Below, piece by piece: positions 7,692-13,999 of a DNA stretch of 19,557 bases. Under the pieces are notes generated by a model. It worked only from the letters and a program-made list of their open reading frames with translations. It made no database searches and was not told the DNA's origin. Origin of the DNA: JAUXLW01 sp964195005 (GTDB taxonomy: Bacteria; Actinomycetota; Acidimicrobiia; Spongiisociales; SHLN01); contig CAXMOO010000030.1 in NCBI GenBank assembly GCA_964195005.1, forward strand, positions 1 to 19,557, read 5' to 3'. A program made the position numbers and the translations under genes. Within the stretch, counting starts at the first letter, position 1. Every line of letters starts with the position of its first letter.

Positions 7692-8381
7692 CTACCGGGT
7701 CCTGGGCAAGCCGGGCGCTTCACCGACCAGATGGCCCTCGAGGAAGTCAAGGATCCTCGAAACGGCGTCTTCGGCGATCGCGGCGTCGAACGACTCCGAG
7801 CTCTCGTCAAGGAAATCGTGACCCGCGCTTCCGTAGAGAACCCATTCCACCTGCGGCGCATCCTCTTGAGCCTGCTCCCGGTTCTCCGCTACCTCGTCTG
7901 CCTTCCCGTAGATACCCATGGTCGGGATGGCAACCTCCCCGAGACCGAGGGTCGTCTGGGGCGATGCCAGCACCAGAGCTCGAACATTTGAAGGTCCGAG
8001 TACGAACTCCACTGCGGCCGAAGCACCGCTGCCGAAGCCGAGTAGTGCCAGGTCCCCCACCCAGGGCGTGTCAGAACTGGCGAGAAACCGATGCGCACCT
8101 TCCAGGCCGGAGATGAGGCGATCCTCCGACCATGGGGCACTGCTCCCCCGGCCCCGGTAAAAGTCCGGGATGACAACCGCGTAACCATGGCGAGCGAACC
8201 GTCGCGCCAGCGCCTTGAGCGACGAGGTTATGCCGGCCCGGCCATGGCTAACCAACAAAGTCGGAAACGAGCCGGCGTGGTCGGGTCGTGCCAGATATCC
8301 CCGGTCGGACCGCAACCCATCGTGAATATCGGCCCTGCCGTAGAGGATGGTATGTGTGCCTTCCCCCTTGAGAATGCTCAC
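7692..8381 (-). CDS. Dienelactone hydrolase-like alpha/beta hydrolase
   Basis: Predicted soluble serine hydrolase of 229 residues; the natural substrate is unknown. Visible are a SHGRAG oxyanion region (45-50), the nucleophile elbow GFGSGA with Ser118, Asp162 in YGKADEV and His188 in GSAGHDF, a complete triad in the right order. Classical dienelactone hydrolases use Cys at the nucleophile, so this Ser variant more likely acts as an esterase or acylhydrolase. No signal peptide is seen. The start is GTG (8379-8381), overlapping the birA stop as GTGA and preceded by AAAGGAG. It sits between birA and the LCP gene in the same operon, without an obvious functional link to either. Confidence 0.82.
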   Translation of the reverse strand: MSILKGEGTHTILYGRADIHDGLRSDRGYLARPDHAGSFPTLLVSHGRAGITSSLKALARRFARHGYAVVIPDFYRGRGSSAPWSEDRLISGLEGAHRFLASSDTPWVGDLALLGFGSGASAAVEFVLGPSNVRALVLASPQTTLGLGEVAIPTMGIYGKADEVAENREQAQEDAPQVEWVLYGSAGHDFLDESSESFDAAIAEDAVSRILDFLEGHLVGEAPGLPRTR

Positions 8382-9112
8382 TGAGCTCCTTTCCCATCGA
8401 CTGTAGCCGGGCGCACTTCGCTCACCCGACCAGACCGCAGCGTCGTGAGACCTCCCGGGGTTTCAACCACCAGGCCGCCGGCCTCGTCTATGTCCACCGC
8501 CCGACCCTTGCCACCTCCGTCCCAGGTCACATCCGTGCCGAGCGTGACACAGTTCACCCGGTAGCCGTCCCGGTCCCAGATCTCCGGCCCGGAAGCCACC
8601 CCCGCCAGCAAGAACTCGGCCCACCGCTCGGCGATGCGGGCAGCAGTTGCGGGCCCCGGGTCGGCCGAAGCCAGAGCCGCCATTCCCAAGGGCGGTTCTG
8701 GCCAGTAGAGATTGGCGCCAAGCCCGATCACGACCAACTCACCACTCGTCTCAGCCAGCAGCCCGGCCACCTTGCCGCCCGACTCTTGCACCAGATCATT
8801 GGGCCACTTGAACTTCAGCTCCTCGTTGAGCACGACGCGGGCCGCCATCCCCGCTATCAGTGTCAGGAGGGGAATCGTCTCCGCCGGCCAGGCGACGGGG
8901 AATGCCAGCGACGCCGCCAGAGATCGCGGAGCGTTGAGCCAGGTCGATCCGCTCCTCCCCCTACCCTGCTCTTGGAACGCAGCAGTCACCAGCCGCGGCA
9001 GGCCTGTATAGCGGCTGCGAGCCTCGTCCTGGGTCGATGCGACCCGGTCCAGGTGGTTCGCGACGTATTCTGTAGCCAAGCGAGCTCTCCGAGGGTCTAA
9101 GGACCAGCGCAT
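8378..9112 (-). CDS. birA: Biotin-[acetyl-CoA-carboxylase] ligase, catalytic-only type
   Basis: Activates biotin with ATP and attaches it to the lysine of a biotin carrier domain, most likely that of the carboxylase alpha subunit encoded nearby (Lys543). From the ATG at 9112 it has 244 residues: STQDEA (26-31), the biotinyl-AMP loop GRGRSGSTW (50-58), KWPNDL (102-107), GGKVAGLLAE (112-121), GLGANL (130-135) and a C-terminal SH3-like part with KGRAVDIDEAGGLVVE. There is no N-terminal helix-turn-helix, so it is a monofunctional ligase and not a repressor like E. coli BirA. A TTG at 9079 with GGAGAG before it is a competing start (233 residues). Frame upstream of 9112 is antisense to the carboxylase gene and rejected. 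It is divergent from that gene. Confidence 0.9.
   Translation of the reverse strand: MRWSLDPRRARLATEYVANHLDRVASTQDEARSRYTGLPRLVTAAFQEQGRGRSGSTWLNAPRSLAASLAFPVAWPAETIPLLTLIAGMAARVVLNEELKFKWPNDLVQESGGKVAGLLAETSGELVVIGLGANLYWPEPPLGMAALASADPGPATAARIAERWAEFLLAGVASGPEIWDRDGYRVNCVTLGTDVTWDGGGKGRAVDIDEAGGLVVETPGGLTTLRSGRVSEVRPATVDGKGAQ
8386..8392 (-). promoter_or_regulatory. Ribosome binding site of the hydrolase gene
   Basis: AAAGGAG on the minus strand ends 4 bases before the GTG at 8381. It supports the GTG start and the 4-bp overlap with birA. Confidence 0.65.
9085..9090 (-). promoter_or_regulatory. Possible ribosome binding site for a TTG start of birA
   Basis: GGAGAG on the minus strand lies 5 bases before the TTG at 9077-9079. 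The ATG at 9112 has no such site and would need a leaderless or near-leaderless mRNA. This decides between 233 and 244 residues. A CATAAT on the minus strand at 9110-9115, overlapping that ATG, could be a -10 box for the shorter version. Confidence 0.4.
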
Positions 9113-9113
9113 T

Positions 9114-10661
9114 ATGAACACTGACGACCGAATCCGCCGCTTACAGGAGCTCCGTGCCGAAACGTCGGCGGCCCATGAGCGGGCCATCGACCGCCAGCAT
9201 GAGCGGGGCAAGCACACTGCCCGCGAGCGCATCGAGATGCTCCTCGACAAAGGTTCCTTCCAGGAGATGGACGCTCTGGTCCGCCACCAGGCCACCGGGT
9301 TCGGCATCCAGGGCAATCGTCCGCTGGGAGACGCGGTCGTCACCGGATGGGGGACCGTCGACGGCCGTAAGATCTTCATCTTTGCCGAAGACTTCACAGT
9401 TTATGGCGGCAGCCTCGGCAAGGTGGTGGCCGACAAGATCACCAAAGTGATGGACCTGGCGCTCGAAGTCGGAGCCCCCCTCGTCGCTCTCAAGGACTCC
9501 GGAGGCGCCCGCATCCAGGAAGGCGTCGTGTCGCTCGATGGCTATGGGCGAATTTTCGAACGCAACGTCCGAGCTTCCGGCGTTATCCCGCAGATCTCAG
9601 TCATCATGGGGCCATGCGCCGGGGGTGCGGTTTACTCGCCAGCCCTCACGGACTTCGTCTACCAGGTAAATGAAACGAGCCATCTTTTCATTACCGGGCC
9701 AGACGTCATCAAAGCCGTGACGGGCGAAGAAGTCACCTTCGAGGAACTTGGCGGTGCCCACAGTCACGCAGCAATCTCGGGTGTAACTCACTTCGTGGCA
9801 TCCGAGGATCGCACCGCGGTGGAAGAGGTCCGCTATCTGCTCAGCTTCCTCCCGGCCAACAACATGGAGTCGACACCCTTCTTCAGTCCCACCGATAGCC
9901 CGGACCGCATGGAAGAAGAGCTCACGAGCATCATTCCGGATTCATCGAACCAGCCATACGACATGGTTCGACTGGTCCAGCTCGTGGTGGACGACGGAGA
10001 GTTCTACCAGGTGCACGAACACTTCGCCCAAAACATTCTTGTGGGCTTGACTCGCCTCGATGGTCACACCGTGGGCATCGTCGGCAACCAGCCATCGGCA
10101 CTGGCGGGCACGCTCGACATCAACGCCTCCGTCAAGGCCGCCAGGTTCGTCCGCTTCTGCGATGCCTTCAACATCCCCATTGTCACGTTCGTGGACGTGC
10201 CCGGCTTTCTCCCGGGAGTTGATCAGGAACATGGCGGCATCATCCGCCATGGAGCCAAGCTGTTGTATGCCTACGCCGAGGCAACCGTGCCGAAAATCAC
10301 AGTCATCACCCGCAAGGCGTACGGCGGTGCCTATGTAGTGATGAACTCGCGCAGCTTGCGAGCCGACCTTGTCTATGCATGGCCGTCGGCTGAGATCGCG
10401 GTAATGGGGGCCCAGGGGGCGGTGGAGATCATCCATCGCAGCGAACTGGCTGCGGCCGAGGACGGTGATGAACAGCGCTCACAGCTCATCGAAGAATATG
10501 AAACCACGTTCAACAACCCATATCTGGCTGCCGAAATCGGCCTCGTTGATGAAGTCGTCGAACCTCGAGAGATCAGGCCGCGGTTGATTCGCGCCCTGGA
10601 CATGCTGCGCACAAAGCGCGAGACGCCACCACCGAAGAAACACGGAAACATCCCCCTTTGA
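9114..10661 (+). CDS. accD: Acyl-CoA (acetyl/propionyl-CoA) carboxylase beta subunit, carboxyltransferase
   Basis: Transfers CO2 from carboxybiotin to an acyl-CoA. With 515 residues it has the family's usual length. The N-terminal half binds the acyl-CoA: ALKDSGGARIQEGV (125-138) and MGPCAGGAVYSPALTDF (165-181). The C-terminal half binds biotin: DVPGFLPGVDQEHGGIIRHGAKLLYAYAEA (361-390), RKAYGGAYVVMNS (400-412) and AWPSAEIAVMGAQGAVEII (422-440). The tail KHGNIPL is typical of propionyl-CoA carboxylase beta chains. The position matching Asp422 of Streptomyces PccB, a specificity residue, is Val408 here, so acetyl-CoA or longer substrates cannot be excluded. The alpha subunit follows with a 1-bp overlap. 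The ATG is one base from the possible birA ATG on the other strand; AAGGA at 9099-9103 is a rather distant Shine-Dalgarno. Confidence 0.93.
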   Translation: MNTDDRIRRLQELRAETSAAHERAIDRQHERGKHTARERIEMLLDKGSFQEMDALVRHQATGFGIQGNRPLGDAVVTGWGTVDGRKIFIFAEDFTVYGGSLGKVVADKITKVMDLALEVGAPLVALKDSGGARIQEGVVSLDGYGRIFERNVRASGVIPQISVIMGPCAGGAVYSPALTDFVYQVNETSHLFITGPDVIKAVTGEEVTFEELGGAHSHAAISGVTHFVASEDRTAVEEVRYLLSFLPANNMESTPFFSPTDSPDRMEEELTSIIPDSSNQPYDMVRLVQLVVDDGEFYQVHEHFAQNILVGLTRLDGHTVGIVGNQPSALAGTLDINASVKAARFVRFCDAFNIPIVTFVDVPGFLPGVDQEHGGIIRHGAKLLYAYAEATVPKITVITRKAYGGAYVVMNSRSLRADLVYAWPSAEIAVMGAQGAVEIIHRSELAAAEDGDEQRSQLIEEYETTFNNPYLAAEIGLVDEVVEPREIRPRLIRALDMLRTKRETPPPKKHGNIPL

Positions 10662-12394
10662 TGGAGTCCGTCCTCGTCGCCAACCGCGGTGAGATTGCGG
10701 TGCGCATCACCCGCACTGCCAAGGAGATGGGGCTGCGGACCATCGCGGTTTACTCAGAGATCGACCGGGACGCGTTGCATGTTGCCGTGGCAGATGAGGC
10801 GTGGAACATCGGGGCCGCTCCGGCGGCCGAGTCTTACTTGAACGCCGACCGGATCATCGGCGCAGCGCTCGAGACCGGCGCCGAAGCCATCCACCCCTGC
10901 TACGGTTTTCTGGCAGAGAACAGTGAATTCGCGACCCGCGTCATCGATGCCGGCCTGATCTGGATCGGCCCGCCCCCGGAAGCCATCGACATGATGGGCG
11001 ACAAGATTGCCTCCCGACGCACCGCCACCGCGGCTGGCGTCGTTGGAGTCCCGGGAACAGTTGAGCCGGTGTTGGGTCCTGGCCAGGTCACCGACTTCGC
11101 CGACGAGTACGGCTACCCGATCGCACTCAAGGCCGCTCATGGCGGGGGCGGAAAGGGCATGCGCATCGTTCGTCGGGCGAGTGAGATTGCCGACGCTCTC
11201 GAAGCTGCGGCTCGTGAAGCCGACGCCTACTTCGGGCGTCCCGAGGTCTACCTGGAGAAGTACCTCGAGCGCCCGCGCCATATTGAGGCCCAGATCATCT
11301 TCGATTCGGCCGGCAGCGGATTCTTCCTCGGGGAACGGGACTGCACCAGCCAACGTCGCCACCAGAAACTCCTCGAAGAGGCCCCGGCAGCCTCATTGAG
11401 CGACGAAATCCGCGACGCCATCGGCGAGGCGGCCCTGGCGGTGGGTCACGCCTGCGGGTATCAGAACGCCGGCACGGTCGAATTCCTCCTCGAGAGCGAA
11501 GAGTCCTTCTACTTCCTGGAGATGAACACCCGCCTCCAGGTGGAACACCCGGTGACTGAGCTCGTCACCGGCCTCGACCTGGTCCGCCTCCAGTTTGAGG
11601 TGGCTATGGGAGTCGAGCTTGACTTATGGGACGTGCCGGTCAGAGGCCACGCCATTCAGCTGCGCATCAACGCCGAGGACCCTGCCCGGGATTTCCAGCC
11701 GGCGCCGGGGCGGATCACGAAGTATCGAGAGCCGGGAGGTTTTGGAGTCCGGGTAGACAGTGGAGTCGAAGCCGGCGCGGTCGTGAGTCCCTACTACGAC
11801 AACCTGGTAGCCAAGCTGATCGTGTGGGCTCCCACCCGCGACCTGGCCATCGCCAAAGCAAAAAGAGCCGCCGCCGACTTTCAAATCGGAGGAATCCCCA
11901 CCACCCTCGCGGCTCACCTCCGGATACTCGACAACGAGCTCTTCAGGGCCGGGCGTCATTACACGACTTTCGTCGAGCAGGAGCTAGACCTCACCGGTCT
12001 GCACCAGGAAGAGGGCCCAGCGCTTCCTGAAGAAGAATCAACCACGGAGCGGCAGGCGACGGTTGAGGTCGGCGGACGCCGCTTCGACGTAAGGATGTGG
12101 TTCCCGGAAGGCCAGCTCGGCGGCGGCGCTCCGATGCGGAGGCCACCCCGGCTGCAAAGCAGCGGTGCTGGAGGCGACGACGGGGGAATCGTCACCGCGC
12201 CCATGCAGGGCGCCATCGTCAAGGTGGCCGTCAAAGCAGGTGAAACAGTCCACGAAGGAGACACGATCTGCATCCTGGAAGCCATGAAAATGGAGAACGA
12301 GGTCAAGGCCCCGGTGGGCGGCGAATTGGTCGACCTGCGGATCCAACCCGGCGACACCGTCTCGGCCGGCGCCGTTCTGGCGATCATCCGCTGA
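10661..12394 (+). CDS. accA: Acyl-CoA carboxylase alpha subunit: biotin carboxylase fused to biotin carrier
   Basis: Carboxylates its own biotin with ATP and bicarbonate and hands it to the beta subunit encoded just upstream. From the ATG at 10661 there are 577 residues. Biotin carboxylase spans about 1-440: VLVANRGEIAVRI (4-16), IHPCYGFLAENSEFA (78-91), the ATP-grasp glycine loop HGGGGKGM (160-167), and FLEMNTRLQVEHPVTE (285-300) with metal and catalytic residues. A linker with no recognisable motif (about 445-505) leads to the carrier domain (510-577), with biotin on Lys543 in EAMKMENEV. The start overlaps the accD stop as TGATG. A TTG one codon earlier is also in frame. The symbol follows actinobacterial use (AccA), not E. 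coli AccA. Methylcrotonyl- or geranyl-CoA carboxylases are less likely from the partner subunit. Confidence 0.93.
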   Translation: MESVLVANRGEIAVRITRTAKEMGLRTIAVYSEIDRDALHVAVADEAWNIGAAPAAESYLNADRIIGAALETGAEAIHPCYGFLAENSEFATRVIDAGLIWIGPPPEAIDMMGDKIASRRTATAAGVVGVPGTVEPVLGPGQVTDFADEYGYPIALKAAHGGGGKGMRIVRRASEIADALEAAAREADAYFGRPEVYLEKYLERPRHIEAQIIFDSAGSGFFLGERDCTSQRRHQKLLEEAPAASLSDEIRDAIGEAALAVGHACGYQNAGTVEFLLESEESFYFLEMNTRLQVEHPVTELVTGLDLVRLQFEVAMGVELDLWDVPVRGHAIQLRINAEDPARDFQPAPGRITKYREPGGFGVRVDSGVEAGAVVSPYYDNLVAKLIVWAPTRDLAIAKAKRAAADFQIGGIPTTLAAHLRILDNELFRAGRHYTTFVEQELDLTGLHQEEGPALPEEESTTERQATVEVGGRRFDVRMWFPEGQLGGGAPMRRPPRLQSSGAGGDDGGIVTAPMQGAIVKVAVKAGETVHEGDTICILEAMKMENEVKAPVGGELVDLRIQPGDTVSAGAVLAIIR

Positions 12395-12395
12395 A

Positions 12396-12433
12396 TCGGC
12401 AGTCATAGCTCTTCTATGGGCGATATCTGCCGA
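12396..12433. terminator. Nested inverted repeat between convergent carboxylase and mutase genes
   Basis: TCGGCAG (12396-12402) pairs with CTGCCGA (12427-12433). Within it CATAG (12404-12408) pairs with CTATG (12414-12418) around a CTCTT loop. It spans the 19-bp convergent gap and includes the mutase stop codon. It could act as a terminator in both directions, but there is no T-run. Confidence 0.4.
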
Positions 12434-13973
12434 ATACCTGGCGCAACTCGTCCGACACCTCGCCGACGGTCGCCCCGGCTTTCAAAGCGGCGCGCATTGG
12501 AATGAGCAGATTGGTGTCGCCTGCGGCGGCGGTCTTCAGAGAAGCTAAATGTTGTGACACATCGCCACGCTCTCCCTTGAATGCCGCCAAGCGGCTGCGC
12601 TGGTCACTCTCCACAGTTGGGTCGACGACCAGTCCCGGGACCGACCGGCCGTCTTCGGATTGGAACCGGCTGACACCAACGACAATCCTCTCGCCCGACT
12701 CGGTGGCCTGAGCAACCCGATAGGCCGAGTCTTCGATCTGCCCCTGGATGAGGCCGGCTTCGATAGCAGCGACTGCTCCCCCGCTGCGATCAACAAGGTC
12801 GATTATCTTCTCGGCGGCCTTCTCGAGCTCGTCGGTGAGGTGTTCAACGACGTAGGAGCCGGCGAGGGGGTCCACCGTGTCGGTCACCCCCGACTCGTGG
12901 GCAATTATCTGCTGGGTGCGCAAAGCAAGGGTGGCCGCGCCCTCGGTGGGCAAGCCGAGCGCCTCATCAAAGGCGTTGGTGTGCAGCGACTGCGTGCCGC
13001 CCAGAACCGCAGACAGGGCTTCGAGGGAGGTGCGGACAACGTTGGTCAACGGCTGCTGCGCTGTCAGGGAGCTGCCGGCGGTTTGGGTGTGAAAACGCAT
13101 CCGCCAGGAAGCGGGATCAGTGGCCCCGACCCGCTCGCGCATCAACTTGGCCCAGAGCCGGCGAGCAGCCCGGTATTTGGCGATCTCCTCAAAGAAGTTG
13201 CTCTGAGCATTCCAAAAGAAAGACAACCGGGGAGCGAACGAATCCACCGGCAGGCCGGCCTTTTCGGCGGCGGCCACGTAAGCCAGTGCATTGGCGAGCG
13301 TGAACCCGATCTCCTGGGCCGCCGTCGCGCCGGCTTCTCTGATGTGATAGCCCGAGATCGAGATCGTGTTCCAGGCCGGGAGGTGATCCTCGCAATATTG
13401 GAACAGGTCGGTCACCAGTCGCATAGAGGGCGCCGGGGGATAAATGTAGGTACCGCGGGCGATGTATTCCTTGAGAATGTCGTTTTGCACTGTGCCGCCG
13501 ATGTCTTCCTTCGCCACCCCCTGCTCCTCGGCGACCAACTCGTACAGCAGAAGCAGCGCAGCGGCGGTGGCGTTGATCGTCATCGAAGTCGTGACCTCAC
13601 CCAGCGGAATGTCGGCAAAGAGGGATCGCATGTCCTCGATCGAGTCGATTGCCACGCCCACCTTGCCTACCTCGCCGTCGGCGAGCGGACCGTCGCTATC
13701 GAGGCCCATTTGGGTTGGAAGGTCAAAAGCCACCGAGAGCCCGGTTTGCCCGGCACTGAGGAGCGCTTTGAAGCGACGGTTGGTCTCCACTGCGCTGCCG
13801 AACCCGGCGTACTGGCGCATGGTCCACAATTTGCCGCGGTACATAGACGGATAGGGCCCACGGGTAAAGGGGTACTCTCCCGGCTCCTCGGCCGGGCGAG
13901 AAACCTCCGGAGGGCCGTAAACGGCTTGCAAGGGGATGCTGCCGCCAGAAGCGGAATTCGCGGAGTTATCCAT
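12414..13973 (-). CDS. B12-dependent acyl-CoA mutase, catalytic subunit (methylmalonyl-CoA mutase type)
   Basis: Interconverts methylmalonyl-CoA and succinyl-CoA by an adenosylcobalamin radical mechanism. From the ATG at 13973 it has 519 residues, only the TIM-barrel substrate domain: YPFTRGPYPSMYRGKLWTMRQYAGFG (34-59), GQTGLSVAFDLPTQMGLDSD (75-94), QNDILKEYIARGTYIYPPAPSMRL (163-186), ISGYHIREAGA (206-216), FHTQTAGSSLTAQQP and GGTQSLHTNAFDEALGLPTE. Residues equivalent to Tyr89, Arg207 and His244 of Propionibacterium mutase appear as Tyr55, Arg185 and His210. This favours methylmalonyl-CoA over isobutyryl-CoA, where Phe/Gln are expected. The B12-binding domain is missing and must come from a separate small subunit not in this window. 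A TTG at 14000 in frame would add 9 residues. Downstream of carboxylase genes it would complete propionate assimilation. Confidence 0.9.
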   Translation of the reverse strand: MDNSANSASGGSIPLQAVYGPPEVSRPAEEPGEYPFTRGPYPSMYRGKLWTMRQYAGFGSAVETNRRFKALLSAGQTGLSVAFDLPTQMGLDSDGPLADGEVGKVGVAIDSIEDMRSLFADIPLGEVTTSMTINATAAALLLLYELVAEEQGVAKEDIGGTVQNDILKEYIARGTYIYPPAPSMRLVTDLFQYCEDHLPAWNTISISGYHIREAGATAAQEIGFTLANALAYVAAAEKAGLPVDSFAPRLSFFWNAQSNFFEEIAKYRAARRLWAKLMRERVGATDPASWRMRFHTQTAGSSLTAQQPLTNVVRTSLEALSAVLGGTQSLHTNAFDEALGLPTEGAATLALRTQQIIAHESGVTDTVDPLAGSYVVEHLTDELEKAAEKIIDLVDRSGGAVAAIEAGLIQGQIEDSAYRVAQATESGERIVVGVSRFQSEDGRSVPGLVVDPTVESDQRSRLAAFKGERGDVSQHLASLKTAAAGDTNLLIPMRAALKAGATVGEVSDELRQVFGRYRP

Positions 13974-13999
13974 GTGTCGGTATATGCTGATCGGCGACA
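13974..13999. promoter_or_regulatory. Short divergent promoter region, mutase / PBP
   Basis: Only 26 bp separate the mutase ATG (-) from the PBP ATG (+). The AT-rich core TATATGC (13981-13987) reads TATGCT (13983-13988), a TAnnnT -10 match, toward the PBP and GCATATA toward the mutase. There is no Shine-Dalgarno for either ATG, which suggests short or absent leaders. No -35 match is seen on either side. If the PBP begins at the ATG at 14048 instead, its leader is longer. Confidence 0.35.

Noticed and set aside
7679..7861. Sixty-one extra N-terminal codons for the LCP protein
   Set aside because: They overlap the hydrolase gene and are Arg/Ser/Pro-rich; the ATG at 7678 gives a normal membrane-anchor N-terminus.
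7328..8116. A 262-codon plus-strand frame spanning the LCP/hydrolase junction
   Set aside because: It runs antisense to two well-supported genes and has an Arg/Pro/Ser-rich composition without motifs.
9113..9397. Ninety-five extra N-terminal codons for BirA, which might have held a DNA-binding domain
   Set aside because: The stretch is antisense to the start of the carboxylase beta gene, is Arg/Ser-rich and shows no helix-turn-helix pattern.
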